DNA from: CAVSRC01 sp963785065 | GTDB taxonomy: Bacteria > Pseudomonadota > Alphaproteobacteria > Rhizobiales > Kaistiaceae | Reading direction: 5' to 3' | DNA length: 64,000 nt | Assembly: GCA_963785065.1 (NCBI GenBank) | Contig: CAWATX010000001.1 | Coordinates: 310,001 to 374,000 of the forward strand | Part shown: positions 7,815 through 17,098 of the stretch, one piece after another | Layout: each line of letters opens with the position of its first letter | Numbering within the stretch: position 1 is the stretch's first letter | Notes under the pieces: generated by a model | What the model saw: only the letters and a program-made list of their open reading frames with translations | Database searches by the model: none | Told to the model about the DNA's origin: nothing | Made by a program: the position numbers and the translations under genes

Positions 7815-9097
7815 CGTCCTCCGCCCATGCCCCTTCCCTCTATGCCGCGACGGTCGATGCCGAGCTCGCCTTTCCGCCGTTGAGCGAACCCGTCACCTCC
7901 GACGTCGCCATCATCGGCGGCGGCTTCACCGGGCTCTCGGCGGCGTTGCATCTGGCGGAGACCGGCGTCGATGTGGCGCTGGTGGAGGAGAACCGTATCG
8001 GCTGGGGTGCATCGGGGCGCAATGGCGGCCAGCTCCACAGCGGCCAGCGCCGCGACCAGGACTGGCTGGAGGAGCGCCTCGGCAAGGACGCCGCCCGGCG
8101 CCTGTGGGGGCTGGCCGAGGAGGCCAAGGCGATGACGCTCGGCCTCATCGACAGTCACGCCATCGCCTGCGACTGGCGGCCGGGGCTCATCGAGGCGGTC
8201 CACAAGGAGCGGCTGGTTCGCAACGAGATCGCCTATGTCGACAAGCTCCGCGATGCCTACGGCTATGATGCGGTCACCTGGCTCGACCGCGCGGCGCTGA
8301 GCCGTGCGATCGGTACCGACGTCTATTTCGGCGGACGGCGTGACGCCCGTGCCGGCCATCTCGATCCGCTGAAATTCGCGCAAGGTCTCGCCCGCGCAGC
8401 CGAACAGGCCGGGGCCCGCATCTTCGAGGGCACGCGCGCCGTGACGCTGACCGGAGAGGCGAAGACCGGGTTCACTTTGGCAACCTCATCCGCGGCGCTC
8501 CGCGCCGACACCGTCATCCTCGCCGGCAATGGCTATCTCGCCGGCATCGACAGGCAGGTCGAGGCGCGGGTGATGCCCATCGACAACTATATCGTCGCCA
8601 CGAAGCCGATCGGCGCTGGCAGGCCGGGCGGGCTCATTCCCGGTGGCGAGGCAGTCTCCGATACGCGCTTCGTCGTCTACTATTTCCGGCCGAGCGCCGA
8701 CGGCCGCCTCGTCTTTGGCGGTGGCGAGACCTACGGCAACCGCCACCGCGACGACGTCGTCCGGCTGGTGCGCGGGCACCTCGCCAGCATCTACCCGGCC
8801 CTTGCCGAGACGCCGCTCGACTATGCCTGGGGCGGCACGCTGGCGATCACGCTGAGCCGCCTGCCCTATGTCCGGCGCCTGCGGCCGGGGGTCTATGCTG
8901 CGGCCGGCTATTCCGGCCAGGGCGTGGCCATTGCCCCCTTCGCCGGAAAAGTTCTGGCCGAAGCCATCGCCGGCAATCCCGGCAAGCTCGACAGTTTCGC
9001 GGCGCTGCCCGTCGCCGCCTTCCCCGGCGGTCCGCTTCTGCGCTTTCCGGCGCTGGTCGCGGCCATGACCTGGTATCGCCTGCGCGACTGGCTTTAG
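7811..9097 (+). CDS. puuB: FAD-dependent amine oxidoreductase, gamma-glutamylputrescine oxidase-like (PuuB)
   Basis: A 428-residue DAO-family flavoprotein. The FAD dinucleotide motif is GGGFTG (36-41) in VAIIGGGFTGLSAALHL. The stretch GWGASGRNGGQLHSGQ just after it is typical of the PuuB/OrdL subgroup (covalent or tight FAD), and AAGYSGQGVAIAPFAGKVLAEAI is the C-terminal FAD-binding end. The start is GTG, overlapping the cupin stop. In the gamma-glutamyl pathway it would oxidise gamma-glutamylputrescine to the aldehyde with release of ammonia and peroxide. PuuC/PuuD steps are not in this window. Confidence 0.82.
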   Translation: MTSSAHAPSLYAATVDAELAFPPLSEPVTSDVAIIGGGFTGLSAALHLAETGVDVALVEENRIGWGASGRNGGQLHSGQRRDQDWLEERLGKDAARRLWGLAEEAKAMTLGLIDSHAIACDWRPGLIEAVHKERLVRNEIAYVDKLRDAYGYDAVTWLDRAALSRAIGTDVYFGGRRDARAGHLDPLKFAQGLARAAEQAGARIFEGTRAVTLTGEAKTGFTLATSSAALRADTVILAGNGYLAGIDRQVEARVMPIDNYIVATKPIGAGRPGGLIPGGEAVSDTRFVVYYFRPSADGRLVFGGGETYGNRHRDDVVRLVRGHLASIYPALAETPLDYAWGGTLAITLSRLPYVRRLRPGVYAAAGYSGQGVAIAPFAGKVLAEAIAGNPGKLDSFAALPVAAFPGGPLLRFPALVAAMTWYRLRDWL

Positions 9098-9163
9098 GCC
9101 GCACGCACGGTTCCACGGCGCCAGGCCTGATAAGCGCGCGGGGACCGCCGTTTACCTCAAGCC

Positions 9164-9196
9164 GAGCATGGCCTAAACACTTTCGGCCATTTGCTC
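9164..9196. promoter_or_regulatory. interrupted dyad upstream of lysA
   Basis: GAGCA-TGGCC is mirrored by GGCCA-TT-TGCTC around an 11-nt spacer, ending 17 bp before the GTG start of lysA. In E. coli lysA is activated by the LysR-family protein LysR, and such proteins often use T-N11-A type interrupted dyads. No LysR gene is adjacent here, so an operator role is only possible. Confidence 0.3.
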
Positions 9197-9213
9197 AGAC
9201 CGAAGACCTGTTC

Positions 9214-10479
9214 GTGACGAGACCACAATCGCTGCGGCCGGACCTGATCGACGCGGCGCTCCTGTCCGCTGAGCGCGTGGGCACGCCGCTTTGGCTTTAC
9301 GAGGCCGAGCCGATACGGCAGCGGGTCAGGCAATTGTCAGCATTCGATTGCGTCCGCTACGCCCAAAAGGCCAACAGCAACACGCATATCCTGCGCCTCC
9401 TCCGCTCCATGGGGGTCGCGGTCGACGCTGTCTCCCTCGGTGAGATCGAACGAGCCCTGCGGGCGGGTTACGTGGCGGACACGACCGCGCATGACATCGT
9501 GTTCACGGCCGATATCATCGACGAGGCGACGCTGGCACGCGTGACCGCACTGGGAATTCCGGTCAATTGCGGCTCGCCCGACATGGTGAGGCAACTCGGT
9601 CGCGTCGGGCGGGGTCATCCGGTCTGGCTCAGGATCAATCCAGGTTTTGGACATGGTCACAACCGCAAGACCAATACCGGCGGACCTTCGAGCAAGCATG
9701 GCATCTGGCATGAGGAGTTCGAGGACAGCCTGCGTCTCGTCGACGAATACGGACTGTCCCTGATCGGACTCCACATGCATATCGGCTCAGGCGTCGACTA
9801 TGCGCACCTGCATCGTGTCTGCGACAGCATGCTGGATGCCGTGCGGCGTGCCAATCGACCGCTCTTGGCAATTTCGGCGGGCGGGGGGCTCTCCGTCCCT
9901 TATCGACCGGGCGAACCAGAGATCGATATCGCCGAATACTATGCAGCATGGAACAAGACGAGGCTCGAGGCCGAGCGGATCACGGGGAGCCGGATACGCC
10001 TCGAATTGGAACCTGGCCGATACCTCGTGGGCAATGCCGGGCTTCTCGTCGCCGAGGTTCGCGCGGTCAAGAATGTGGCCGGCAAACATTTCGTGCTCCT
10101 GGACGCGGGCTTCAACGAATTGGCCCGCCCAATCCTTTACGGCAGCCACCACGAAATCTGCTTCATAACGCGAGCCGGTGTGCCGGTTGCCGGTCCGACC
10201 CGTCCCATCGCGGTTGCCGGGCCGCTGTGCGAAGCGGGAGACGTCTTCACCCAACATGATGGCGGCTTCGTCGAGTTCCGCGAACTCCCGCTACCGGAGG
10301 CCGGCGACATCGCGATCCTGCGCGACGTGGGGGCCTATGGCGCGAGCATGTCTTCAAACTACAACACGCGGCCGCTGGCGCCTGAAGTCATGCTTGATGC
10401 GGGAGCGCTCACGGTCATCCGCAAGCGTCAGTCGATCGATGAGCTGCTTGAGCTTGAAGCCGATGGAGGACCGCTCTGA
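9214..10479 (+). CDS. lysA: diaminopimelate decarboxylase, E. coli-type LysA
   Basis: A 421-residue PLP-dependent alanine-racemase-fold decarboxylase that makes L-lysine from meso-diaminopimelate. The PLP lysine is K52 in YAQKANSN, the glycine-rich phosphate loop is AISAGGGLSVPY, and the partner-subunit active-site Cys lies in GPLCEAGDVFTQ. RINPGFGHGHNRKTNTGG and SKHGIWHEE match the enterobacterial LysA signature closely from memory, unlike the usual alphaproteobacterial lysA linked to argH. The start is GTG. The gene has lower GC and a wider codon mix than its neighbours, consistent with transfer. It may be a second lysA or a polyamine-linked decarboxylase. Confidence 0.85.
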   Translation: MTRPQSLRPDLIDAALLSAERVGTPLWLYEAEPIRQRVRQLSAFDCVRYAQKANSNTHILRLLRSMGVAVDAVSLGEIERALRAGYVADTTAHDIVFTADIIDEATLARVTALGIPVNCGSPDMVRQLGRVGRGHPVWLRINPGFGHGHNRKTNTGGPSSKHGIWHEEFEDSLRLVDEYGLSLIGLHMHIGSGVDYAHLHRVCDSMLDAVRRANRPLLAISAGGGLSVPYRPGEPEIDIAEYYAAWNKTRLEAERITGSRIRLELEPGRYLVGNAGLLVAEVRAVKNVAGKHFVLLDAGFNELARPILYGSHHEICFITRAGVPVAGPTRPIAVAGPLCEAGDVFTQHDGGFVEFRELPLPEAGDIAILRDVGAYGASMSSNYNTRPLAPEVMLDAGALTVIRKRQSIDELLELEADGGPL

Positions 10480-10509
10480 TGGTTGCGCCGGTGTAAGGGG
10501 GCTTTTGCC

Positions 10510-12246
10510 ATGTCCGCGATCGACGAGGGCACCGCTGCCGTGACCGATCCGGGTATCGACCCCGGCCGCCGGCGTATCGCGCTATGGGTGATCCTGCTCG
10601 CCTTCGGCATGGACCTGCTTGATACGACCATCGTCAATATCGGCATCCCCTCCATTCAGCGCGAACTCGGCACCAGCTATTCCGCCATCCAGTGGATCGT
10701 CGCCGGCTATCAGCTCACCTTCGCGCTGTTCCTCATCACCGGCGGGCGGCTCGGCGACATCTTCGGCTACCGCCGCATGCTCATCATCGGCATGAGCGGC
10801 TTCGCGCTCACCTCGACGCTTTGCGGTTTCGCCGTCTCCAGCGAGATGCTGGTCGCCGCAAGGCTGGCGCAGGGCCTGTCGGCGGCACTCATGGTGCCGC
10901 AGACGCTAGCCATCATGCAGGTAATGTATCCGACCGTCGAAGAGCGCCGGCGCGTGTCGGCGCTCTATGGTGCCGTCGCTGGCGTCGCCACAGTCTCCGG
11001 CCCCATCATCGGCGCGTTGCTCATCACCGGCGACCCCTACGGCTTCGGCTGGCGCACCATCTTCCTCATCAACCTGCCCTTTGCCATCGTCGCCATCGGT
11101 CTCGGCATCGCCTTCCTGCCGGTACGCAAGTCGCCGCACCCGCTCCATGTCGACGGGGTCGGCGTCGGGCTGATCCTTGTCGCCATGCTCATGCTGATGT
11201 TCCCGCTGATCGAGGGGCGCGAACTCGGCTGGCCGCGATGGACCTTCCTGTCGATGGCTGCCTCGCTCGTCGTCTTCGCCCTGTTCGCCGTCAGCCAGGT
11301 GTGGAAGGACAAGCGCGACGGCTCGCCGCTGATGGTCCCGCACCTCTTCCGGGCGCGCTCCTTCGTCGGCGGCATCACCATCCAGCTCGCCTTCTATGCG
11401 GTGGTCGCCGCCTTCTTCCTGGTGCTGACCATCTTCCTGCAGATCGGCATCGGCTACGACGTGCTCACCGCCGGCCTCACCAGCATCCCCTTCTCGCTCG
11501 GCATCGGCATCACCGTGACCATCGCCCAGGGCGTGCTGGTGCCGCGCTTCGGCCGCAAGGTGCTGACGGCCGGGCCGCTCATCATGGTCGTCGGCTTCAT
11601 CCTGTTCATGGCCGAGATCGCCGCCTATGGCGGCGCGCTGTCGCCATGGACGGTGGTGCCAGTGCTGTTCGTGTGCGGCGTCGGCATGGGCTGCGTGGTG
11701 GCGCCGATCTATCCCTTCATCCTGGCGCAGGTGCCGGTCGCCGATGCCGGCTCGGCCTCGGGCGTCATCAATGCCGTCGGCCAGGTCGGCGGGGCGGTCG
11801 GCGTGGCGGCGGTCGGCGTCGTCTTCTTCGGCCTGATCGGCAGCCAGGCGACGGTCAGTGTCGACAGCGTGCGCGACAACCTCACCGCCGAACTGACGGC
11901 AGCGGGCCTCCCCGCATTCGCCGTGCCCGGGGTCGTCACCTCGTTCGAGACCTGCTTCCATGATCGCGCCAACGCCAAGGATTTCTCCGCGGTGCCGGAG
12001 AGCTGCGCGGCGGCGGAAAAGGCCCAGGCCGCGTTCGCCGCCTCCAATCCGGCGCTGGCTGCCAAGGTCGGCGCCATCCTCGCCCGATATGCCGACGATG
12101 TGCGCGGCCGCGACTTCTCCGCCGCCATGAAGCGGACCCTGGTCTGGCTGGTGGCGGCACTGTTCGTCGTCTCCCTGCTCACCTTCCTGCTGCCGCCGCA
12201 GCCGAAGCGGCGCGAGGAGCTGGCCGAGGCCGGCATCGAGGCATAG
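10510..12246 (+). CDS. DHA2-family (EmrB/QacA) MFS drug:H+ antiporter
   Basis: A 578-residue membrane protein with about 14 hydrophobic segments. The first helix carries the DHA2 motif LLDTTIVNIGIPSIQ, the loop 2-3 motif A is GRLGDIFGYRRM, and motif C is GAVAGVATVSGPIIGALL. A large hydrophilic loop near residues 455-530, with one Cys pair (FETCFHD, PESCAAA), precedes the last helix and is probably extracytoplasmic. The start at 10510 was preferred over an in-frame ATG 27 bp upstream because GTAAGGGGG precedes it. It probably exports a lipophilic toxicant. It is close to cecR-ybhGFSR, another efflux operon, but has its own leader. Confidence 0.85.
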   Translation: MSAIDEGTAAVTDPGIDPGRRRIALWVILLAFGMDLLDTTIVNIGIPSIQRELGTSYSAIQWIVAGYQLTFALFLITGGRLGDIFGYRRMLIIGMSGFALTSTLCGFAVSSEMLVAARLAQGLSAALMVPQTLAIMQVMYPTVEERRRVSALYGAVAGVATVSGPIIGALLITGDPYGFGWRTIFLINLPFAIVAIGLGIAFLPVRKSPHPLHVDGVGVGLILVAMLMLMFPLIEGRELGWPRWTFLSMAASLVVFALFAVSQVWKDKRDGSPLMVPHLFRARSFVGGITIQLAFYAVVAAFFLVLTIFLQIGIGYDVLTAGLTSIPFSLGIGITVTIAQGVLVPRFGRKVLTAGPLIMVVGFILFMAEIAAYGGALSPWTVVPVLFVCGVGMGCVVAPIYPFILAQVPVADAGSASGVINAVGQVGGAVGVAAVGVVFFGLIGSQATVSVDSVRDNLTAELTAAGLPAFAVPGVVTSFETCFHDRANAKDFSAVPESCAAAEKAQAAFAASNPALAAKVGAILARYADDVRGRDFSAAMKRTLVWLVAALFVVSLLTFLLPPQPKRREELAEAGIEA

Positions 12247-12353
12247 CGCCGCGGCGGCCGGGAATCCGGCACCGCCCCCCCTTTCCCGCCTGACGCCCAC
12301 CGCCCGTCGGCCGCCGGCCGCTGGCTGCCGGCGATCGAAACAGAAAATTAATC

Positions 12354-12392
12354 ATACGATCGATTGACAAATTAAGTCATTCGATTGTATTA
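12354..12392 (+). promoter_or_regulatory. promoter with overlapping dyad operator for the cecR-ybhGFSR operon
   Basis: In an AT-rich island, ATACGATCGATTGAC and GTCATTCGATTGTAT are inverted copies (13 of 15 positions match) separated by AAATTAA. A perfect -35 hexamer TTGACA (12364-12369) lies inside the dyad, with a -10-like TGTATT/GTATTA 16-17 bp later. A repressor bound here would block RNA polymerase. The site is 34 bp before the cecR start codon, so autorepression by the TetR-family CecR is the simplest reading. Confidence 0.7.
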
Positions 12393-12425
12393 CGCCCCCG
12401 GAAGGGCGAACCCAGGCACACGCAC

Positions 12426-13184
12426 ATGGCTCAACGGCAATTGAAACCAGACCCCGGAACGGAACAGGCAACACCCGCGGCCCGCCCTGCACGGGCCGAG
12501 GGCAGCGCCCCGCGCTCAGGCTCGCCGCACTATCGCCGGGCGCGCCGCGACCGCGGTGCCGAGACCCGCCAACAGCTTGTCGAGGCCGCGCTCGATGTCT
12601 TCGGCCGGCTCGGCTACGAGGGCGCCAGCACGCGCGAGATCGCCAAGGCGGCCAACGCCAACCTGGCGGCGATCGTCTATCACTTCGGCGGCAAGGAGGC
12701 GCTGCACATCGCAGTCGCCGAGCACGTCGTCGCCAGCATCATGGCCAAGATCGGGCCGGCGCTGGCGCGGGCCTCGGAGTCCGAGGCAAGCGCAACGCCC
12801 GAGGCGGCGCGCGCCGCGCTCAAGCGGCTGGTCGAGACCATGATCGAGGTTCTGCTCGGCTCGGCGGAAGCCGAACGCTGGGCGCGCTTTATTGTGCGCG
12901 AGCAGCTCGAGCCGACCGCCGCCTTCGACGTGATCTACGCCTTCATGGGCAAGTCATTGGTCAGGGCGACGCAACTCGTCGCCGTCACTCTTGGCAGGCC
13001 CGAGGACGAGGCGGTTCGCGTGCGCGTGCTCTCCACCCTCGGCCAGGTGCTCGTCTTCCGCGTCGCGCAGGCGGCGGTGCTGAGGCACACCGGCTGGTCC
13101 ACCATCGGCGAGAACGAGCGCAGCGCAATCAGGAAGGTCATCCTCGAAAACGTGGATGCCATCTTCGAAGGAGCAAAGTCATGA
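12426..13184 (+). CDS. cecR: TetR-family repressor of the CecR (YbiH) type
   Basis: A 252-residue regulator. A 45-residue low-complexity N-terminal tail precedes the TetR helix-turn-helix (about residues 46-90: LVEAALDVFGRLGYEGASTREIAKAA with YHFGGKEAL). The C-terminal ligand domain (FIVREQLEPTAAFDVIYAFM) matches the CecR/DUF1956 type. In E. coli CecR controls ybhGFSR and affects sensitivity to cefoperazone and chloramphenicol. Here the same gene order follows directly, with an ATGA overlap into ybhG. The dyad/promoter just upstream is its likely operator. The inducer is unknown. Confidence 0.88.
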   Translation: MAQRQLKPDPGTEQATPAARPARAEGSAPRSGSPHYRRARRDRGAETRQQLVEAALDVFGRLGYEGASTREIAKAANANLAAIVYHFGGKEALHIAVAEHVVASIMAKIGPALARASESEASATPEAARAALKRLVETMIEVLLGSAEAERWARFIVREQLEPTAAFDVIYAFMGKSLVRATQLVAVTLGRPEDEAVRVRVLSTLGQVLVFRVAQAAVLRHTGWSTIGENERSAIRKVILENVDAIFEGAKS

Positions 13185-14185
13185 GGCGGGTCATCATTCT
13201 CCTGGTCCTCGTGCTTGCCGCCGGCGGCGGCTTCGCCTGGTGGCACTTCCACCAGAACGGCAACGGCAACGGGCCGCTGGTGCTCTACGGCAATGTCGAC
13301 CTGCGCCAGGTCGACCTCGCCTTCAACGACAGCGGGCGGATCGCCGAAGTGCTGGTCGACGAGGGTGCCAAGGTGAAAAAGGGCGAGGCACTCGCCCGCC
13401 TCGACACCAGCCGCATCGCGCCGCAGGTCGCCCAGGCCGAAGCCAACGTCGCCGCCCAGACGGCGGTGGTCGACAAGCTGCATAACGGCTCGCGGCCGGA
13501 GGAGATCGCCCAGGCCCAAGCCAATGTCGACGCGGCCGGGGCCAACGCCCACAACGCCGAGCTCACCTACAACCGACTGCTCACGCTCAAGGACAGCCCC
13601 AGCGGCAGCCCGTCGGTCACCCAGAGCCAGATCGACGCGGCCAAAGCCGCCAAGGATTCCGCCGACGCCCAGCTTGAGGTCGCCAGTCAGACCCTGACGC
13701 TCGCCAAGGCCGGCCCGCGCAAGGAGGACATCGCCCAGGCGGAGGCCCAGCTCAAGGGGGCCGAAGCGCAGCTCGCCCTGCTCCGCCAGCAGATGAAGGA
13801 TGCCGAGCTCGACGCCCCGTCCGACGGCATCATCCGCTCGCGCCTGCTCGAGCCCGGCGAGATCGCCTCGGCCGCCAGGCCGGTCTTCTCGATCGCCATC
13901 GTCACGCCGAAGTGGGTGCGCGCCTATATCTCCGAGCCCGACCTCACCAAGGTCGCGCCGGGCACCGCCGCAACGGTCACCGTCGACGGCGACACGCAGA
14001 GCTTTGCCGGCCATGTCGGCTTCATCTCGCCGGTGGCGGAGTTCACGCCGCGCGCCATCCAGACGGCGGAGCTGCGCACCAGCCTCGTCTACGAGGTGCG
14101 CATCCTGGTCGACGACCCCAACGATGTGCTGCGTCTCGGCATGCCGGCGACGGTTCACCTCGCCGAAGACGCCCCTGCAAACTGA
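13181..14185 (+). CDS. ybhG: HlyD/YbhG-like periplasmic adaptor of an ABC exporter
   Basis: A 334-residue membrane-fusion protein. It has an N-terminal signal-anchor (about 3-25), the first half of the lipoyl/barrel region (GNVDLRQVDLAF, VLVDEGAKVKKGEALARLD), a long alpha-hairpin of Ala/Gln/Glu heptads (about 85-205), then the returning barrel (DAPSDGIIRSRLLEPGEIAS). It bridges the YbhFSR transporter to an outer-membrane channel; no TolC gene is in the window. It overlaps cecR by 4 bp and ybhF by 1 bp (TGATG). Confidence 0.9.
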   Translation: MRRVIILLVLVLAAGGGFAWWHFHQNGNGNGPLVLYGNVDLRQVDLAFNDSGRIAEVLVDEGAKVKKGEALARLDTSRIAPQVAQAEANVAAQTAVVDKLHNGSRPEEIAQAQANVDAAGANAHNAELTYNRLLTLKDSPSGSPSVTQSQIDAAKAAKDSADAQLEVASQTLTLAKAGPRKEDIAQAEAQLKGAEAQLALLRQQMKDAELDAPSDGIIRSRLLEPGEIASAARPVFSIAIVTPKWVRAYISEPDLTKVAPGTAATVTVDGDTQSFAGHVGFISPVAEFTPRAIQTAELRTSLVYEVRILVDDPNDVLRLGMPATVHLAEDAPAN

Positions 14186-15936
14186 TGACCGATCTCCTCC
14201 CCGCCATCGAAGGCACCGGCATAACCAAGCGCTTCAAGCGCGCCAGCGGCGAGATCGTGACCGCGCTCGACGACATCGCGCTCACCGTCGAGCATGGCGG
14301 GCTGACGGCGCTGGTCGGACCGGACGGCGCCGGCAAGACGACGCTCATCCGGCTGATGGCGGGGTTGATGACGGCCGATGCCGGCGACCTGTCGGTGCTC
14401 GGCATCGACATCGCCCACGACCCGCAGGCGGTGCAGGACCGCGTCGGCTACATGCCGCAGAAGTTCGGCCTCTACGAGGACCTCTCGGTCCAGGAAAATC
14501 TCGACCTCTATGCCGACCTGCATGGCGTGACGGCGGCGGAGCGGCGCACGGTCTATCCGCAACTGATGGACATGACCGCGCTTGGGCCCTTCGCCAAGCG
14601 GCTGGCCGGTCGGCTCTCCGGCGGCATGAAGCAGAAGCTCGGGCTCGCCTGCACGCTGGTGCGCGCCCCCGACCTGCTCCTCCTCGACGAGCCGACGGTC
14701 GGCGTCGACCCGCTGTCGCGGCGTGAGCTGTGGGAGATCATCCTGCACCTGGTCAACGACCAGGGCCTGACGGTGCTGATCAGCACGTCCTATCTGGACG
14801 AGGCGGAGCGCTGCAAGCACGCCATCGTCATGCACGAGGGCACGGTGCTGGCGAAAGGGCCGCCGCAATCGATCACCGACATGGCCGCCGGACGCTCATA
14901 TCTGGTCACGCCGCCGGCCGGGCAGCCGGCGCGCCTTCTGCAGTCTCAGCTTCTCGACAATCCCGACGTCACCGATGCGGTTCCCCAGGGCGGCCGCGTG
15001 CGGCTGGTCAAGGCCGATGGCGCCGCGCTTGCCGGCATCGAGGCTGCGCCCGTCAAGCCGCGCTTCGAGGACGGCTTCATGGTGCTCCTCCACAAGGCCA
15101 CCGAGGCCAAGGGTGTCGCCTCGCTGTCGCTCGGCCAGGAGAGCAAGGCGCGCGACGGCGAGACCGTGGTCGAGGTCAGCAACCTGGTGCGCCAGTTCGG
15201 CACCTTCACCGCCGTCGACCACATCAGCTTCGCCGTCAAGACCGGCGAGATCTTCGGCCTGCTCGGGCCGAACGGCGCCGGCAAGACGACGACGTTCCGC
15301 ATGTTGTGCGGGCTTCTGCCGGCATCGAGCGGGGCGCTCAGGGTCGCCGGTGTCGATCTGAGGACGGCGCGCGCCTCGGCGCGCCAGCAGGTCGGCTATG
15401 TGGCGCAGAAATTCTCGCTCTACGGCCAGCTTTCGGTCACCGAGAATCTCGCCTTCTTCGCCGGCGCCTATGGGCTTGCGGGAAAGCGCCGGGCCGAGCG
15501 CATCGCCTGGGCGATGGAGCAGTTCGAGCTCGCGCCGCTTGCCAAGCTGCCGAGCGGGCAGTTGCCGGGCGGCTACAAGCAGCGCCTGGCGATGGCGGCG
15601 GCGCTCATCCACGGGCCGGAGATCCTGTTCCTCGACGAGCCGACCAGCGGCGCCGACCCGCTCGCCCGGCGCGAGTTCTGGCGGCGCATCACGGCACTCG
15701 CCGAACAGGGCGTCACGGTGATCGTCACCACCCATTTCATGGAAGAAGCCGAATATTGCGACCGCGTCGTCATCCTGGACGCCGGCCAGGTACTCGCCCG
15801 CGGCACGCCGGCCGAAATCCGCGCCCATGCGCCGGCCGAAGAAAACCGTGAGCCGACCATGGAGGACGCCTTCATCGCCATCGTCGAGGAAGCGCGGCGC
15901 GAGCACGGCCGTCCCGGCGAGAGGAGCGCGGCATGA
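14185..15936 (+). CDS. ybhF: ABC exporter ATPase with two nucleotide-binding domains (YbhF-like)
   Basis: A 583-residue protein with two ABC domains fused in one chain. The first has Walker A GPDGAGKT (45-52) and signature LSGGMKQK with LLLLDEPTVGVDPLSR. The second has Walker A GPNGAGKT (361-368) and, where the signature LSGGQ should be, LPGGYKQRLAMAAAL, with LFLDEPTSGADPLAR. The degenerate P for S in the second signature is usual for this family. Start is the ATG overlapping the ybhG stop. It energises the YbhS/YbhR permease pair. Confidence 0.92.
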   Translation: MTDLLPAIEGTGITKRFKRASGEIVTALDDIALTVEHGGLTALVGPDGAGKTTLIRLMAGLMTADAGDLSVLGIDIAHDPQAVQDRVGYMPQKFGLYEDLSVQENLDLYADLHGVTAAERRTVYPQLMDMTALGPFAKRLAGRLSGGMKQKLGLACTLVRAPDLLLLDEPTVGVDPLSRRELWEIILHLVNDQGLTVLISTSYLDEAERCKHAIVMHEGTVLAKGPPQSITDMAAGRSYLVTPPAGQPARLLQSQLLDNPDVTDAVPQGGRVRLVKADGAALAGIEAAPVKPRFEDGFMVLLHKATEAKGVASLSLGQESKARDGETVVEVSNLVRQFGTFTAVDHISFAVKTGEIFGLLGPNGAGKTTTFRMLCGLLPASSGALRVAGVDLRTARASARQQVGYVAQKFSLYGQLSVTENLAFFAGAYGLAGKRRAERIAWAMEQFELAPLAKLPSGQLPGGYKQRLAMAAALIHGPEILFLDEPTSGADPLARREFWRRITALAEQGVTVIVTTHFMEEAEYCDRVVILDAGQVLARGTPAEIRAHAPAEENREPTMEDAFIAIVEEARREHGRPGERSAA

Positions 15937-17090
15937 GCCACGCATCCCCTGCCCCGGCCACCGCTCACCGCGCCGGCGGCGGAAGGCGCGTGCGCGCCCT
16001 CATCGTCAAGGAGAGCCGCCAGATCCTGCGCGACCCGAGCTCGATCGCGCTCGGCATCGTCATGCCGCTGATCCTCATCCTGCTCTTCGGCTATGCGCTC
16101 TCGCTCGACGTCAGGAACGCGCCGATGGCGCTGGTCATCGAGCGCCCCTCGGCGATGGCCAGCGAAGTCGCCGCCGGCTTCCGCCTGTCGCCCTATTTCG
16201 ACGCCGAGACGGTCACCTCGATGGCCGAGGCGGAAAGCCTCATGCGCGCCCACGAGGTCGACGGTATCGTGCATCTGCGCGACGACTTCGCCAGGAACGT
16301 CGCCGCCGGCAGCGCCGACGTGCAAATCCTGCTGCACGGCACCGACGCCAACACCGCGCGCATCATCCAGAGCTATGCGCAGGGCGCCGTCGGCATGGCA
16401 GGCCAGCGGCTCAAGGCAGAAGGCAACCCGGTCCCCGGCGCCGGCCCGGTCTCGGTGCAGAGCCGCATCTGGTTCAACGAATCCAACGACAGCCACTATT
16501 TTCTCGTCCCCGGCCTGATCGTGCTGATCATGACGCTGACCGGCGCCTTCCTCACCGCGCTGGTCATGGCGCGTGAATGGGAACGGGGCACGCTGGAGGC
16601 AATCTTCGTCACGCCGGTACACGTCAACGAGATTCTGCTCGGCAAGATCGTGCCCTATTTCGGCCTCGGCATGGTCGGCTTCACGCTGTGCGTGGTGGCG
16701 GCGGAAGTGCTCTTCCATGTGCCGCTGCGCGGCTCGCTCTTCGTGCTGACCGGCGTGTCGATGATCTACATGCTGGTCTCGGTCGGCTTCGGCCTGTTCA
16801 TCTCGTCGGTCACCAAGAGCCAGTTCGTCGCCTCGCAGATCGCGCTTATCGCCTCCTTCCTGCCGGCGATGCTGCTCTCCGGCTTCCTGTTCGACATCCG
16901 CTCGATGCCGGTGCCCTTGCAGATCTTCACCTACATCCTGCCCGCACGCTATTTCGTCACGCTGCTGCAGACGATCTTCCTGGCCGGCGACATCTGGGCC
17001 GTGATCCTCCCCAACACCGCCGTGCTGACGCTGATGGCGTTCATCCTGATGGCCGCCACCCATCGTGCGACGCGCAAGAAACTCGCCTGA
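15933..17090 (+). CDS. ybhS: ABC-2 type permease YbhS-like
   Basis: A 385-residue ABC-2 membrane subunit. One N-terminal helix (about 40-60, SIALGIVMPLILILLFGYAL) precedes a long extracytoplasmic domain to about 190, then five helices in the C-terminal half with the family segment REWERGTLEAIFVTPVHVNEILLGK. It overlaps ybhF by 4 bp. With YbhR it should form the heterodimeric channel of the exporter. Substrates in E. coli include cationic and antibiotic compounds; here they are unknown. Confidence 0.9.
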   Translation: MSHASPAPATAHRAGGGRRVRALIVKESRQILRDPSSIALGIVMPLILILLFGYALSLDVRNAPMALVIERPSAMASEVAAGFRLSPYFDAETVTSMAEAESLMRAHEVDGIVHLRDDFARNVAAGSADVQILLHGTDANTARIIQSYAQGAVGMAGQRLKAEGNPVPGAGPVSVQSRIWFNESNDSHYFLVPGLIVLIMTLTGAFLTALVMAREWERGTLEAIFVTPVHVNEILLGKIVPYFGLGMVGFTLCVVAAEVLFHVPLRGSLFVLTGVSMIYMLVSVGFGLFISSVTKSQFVASQIALIASFLPAMLLSGFLFDIRSMPVPLQIFTYILPARYFVTLLQTIFLAGDIWAVILPNTAVLTLMAFILMAATHRATRKKLA

Positions 17091-17098
17091 GGTTCCCG

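Noticed and set aside
15536..15580. Defective second ABC signature in YbhF (LPGGYKQ for LSGGQ)
   Set aside because: Degenerate signatures in one half are normal in this two-domain exporter ATPase family, so it is not evidence of decay.
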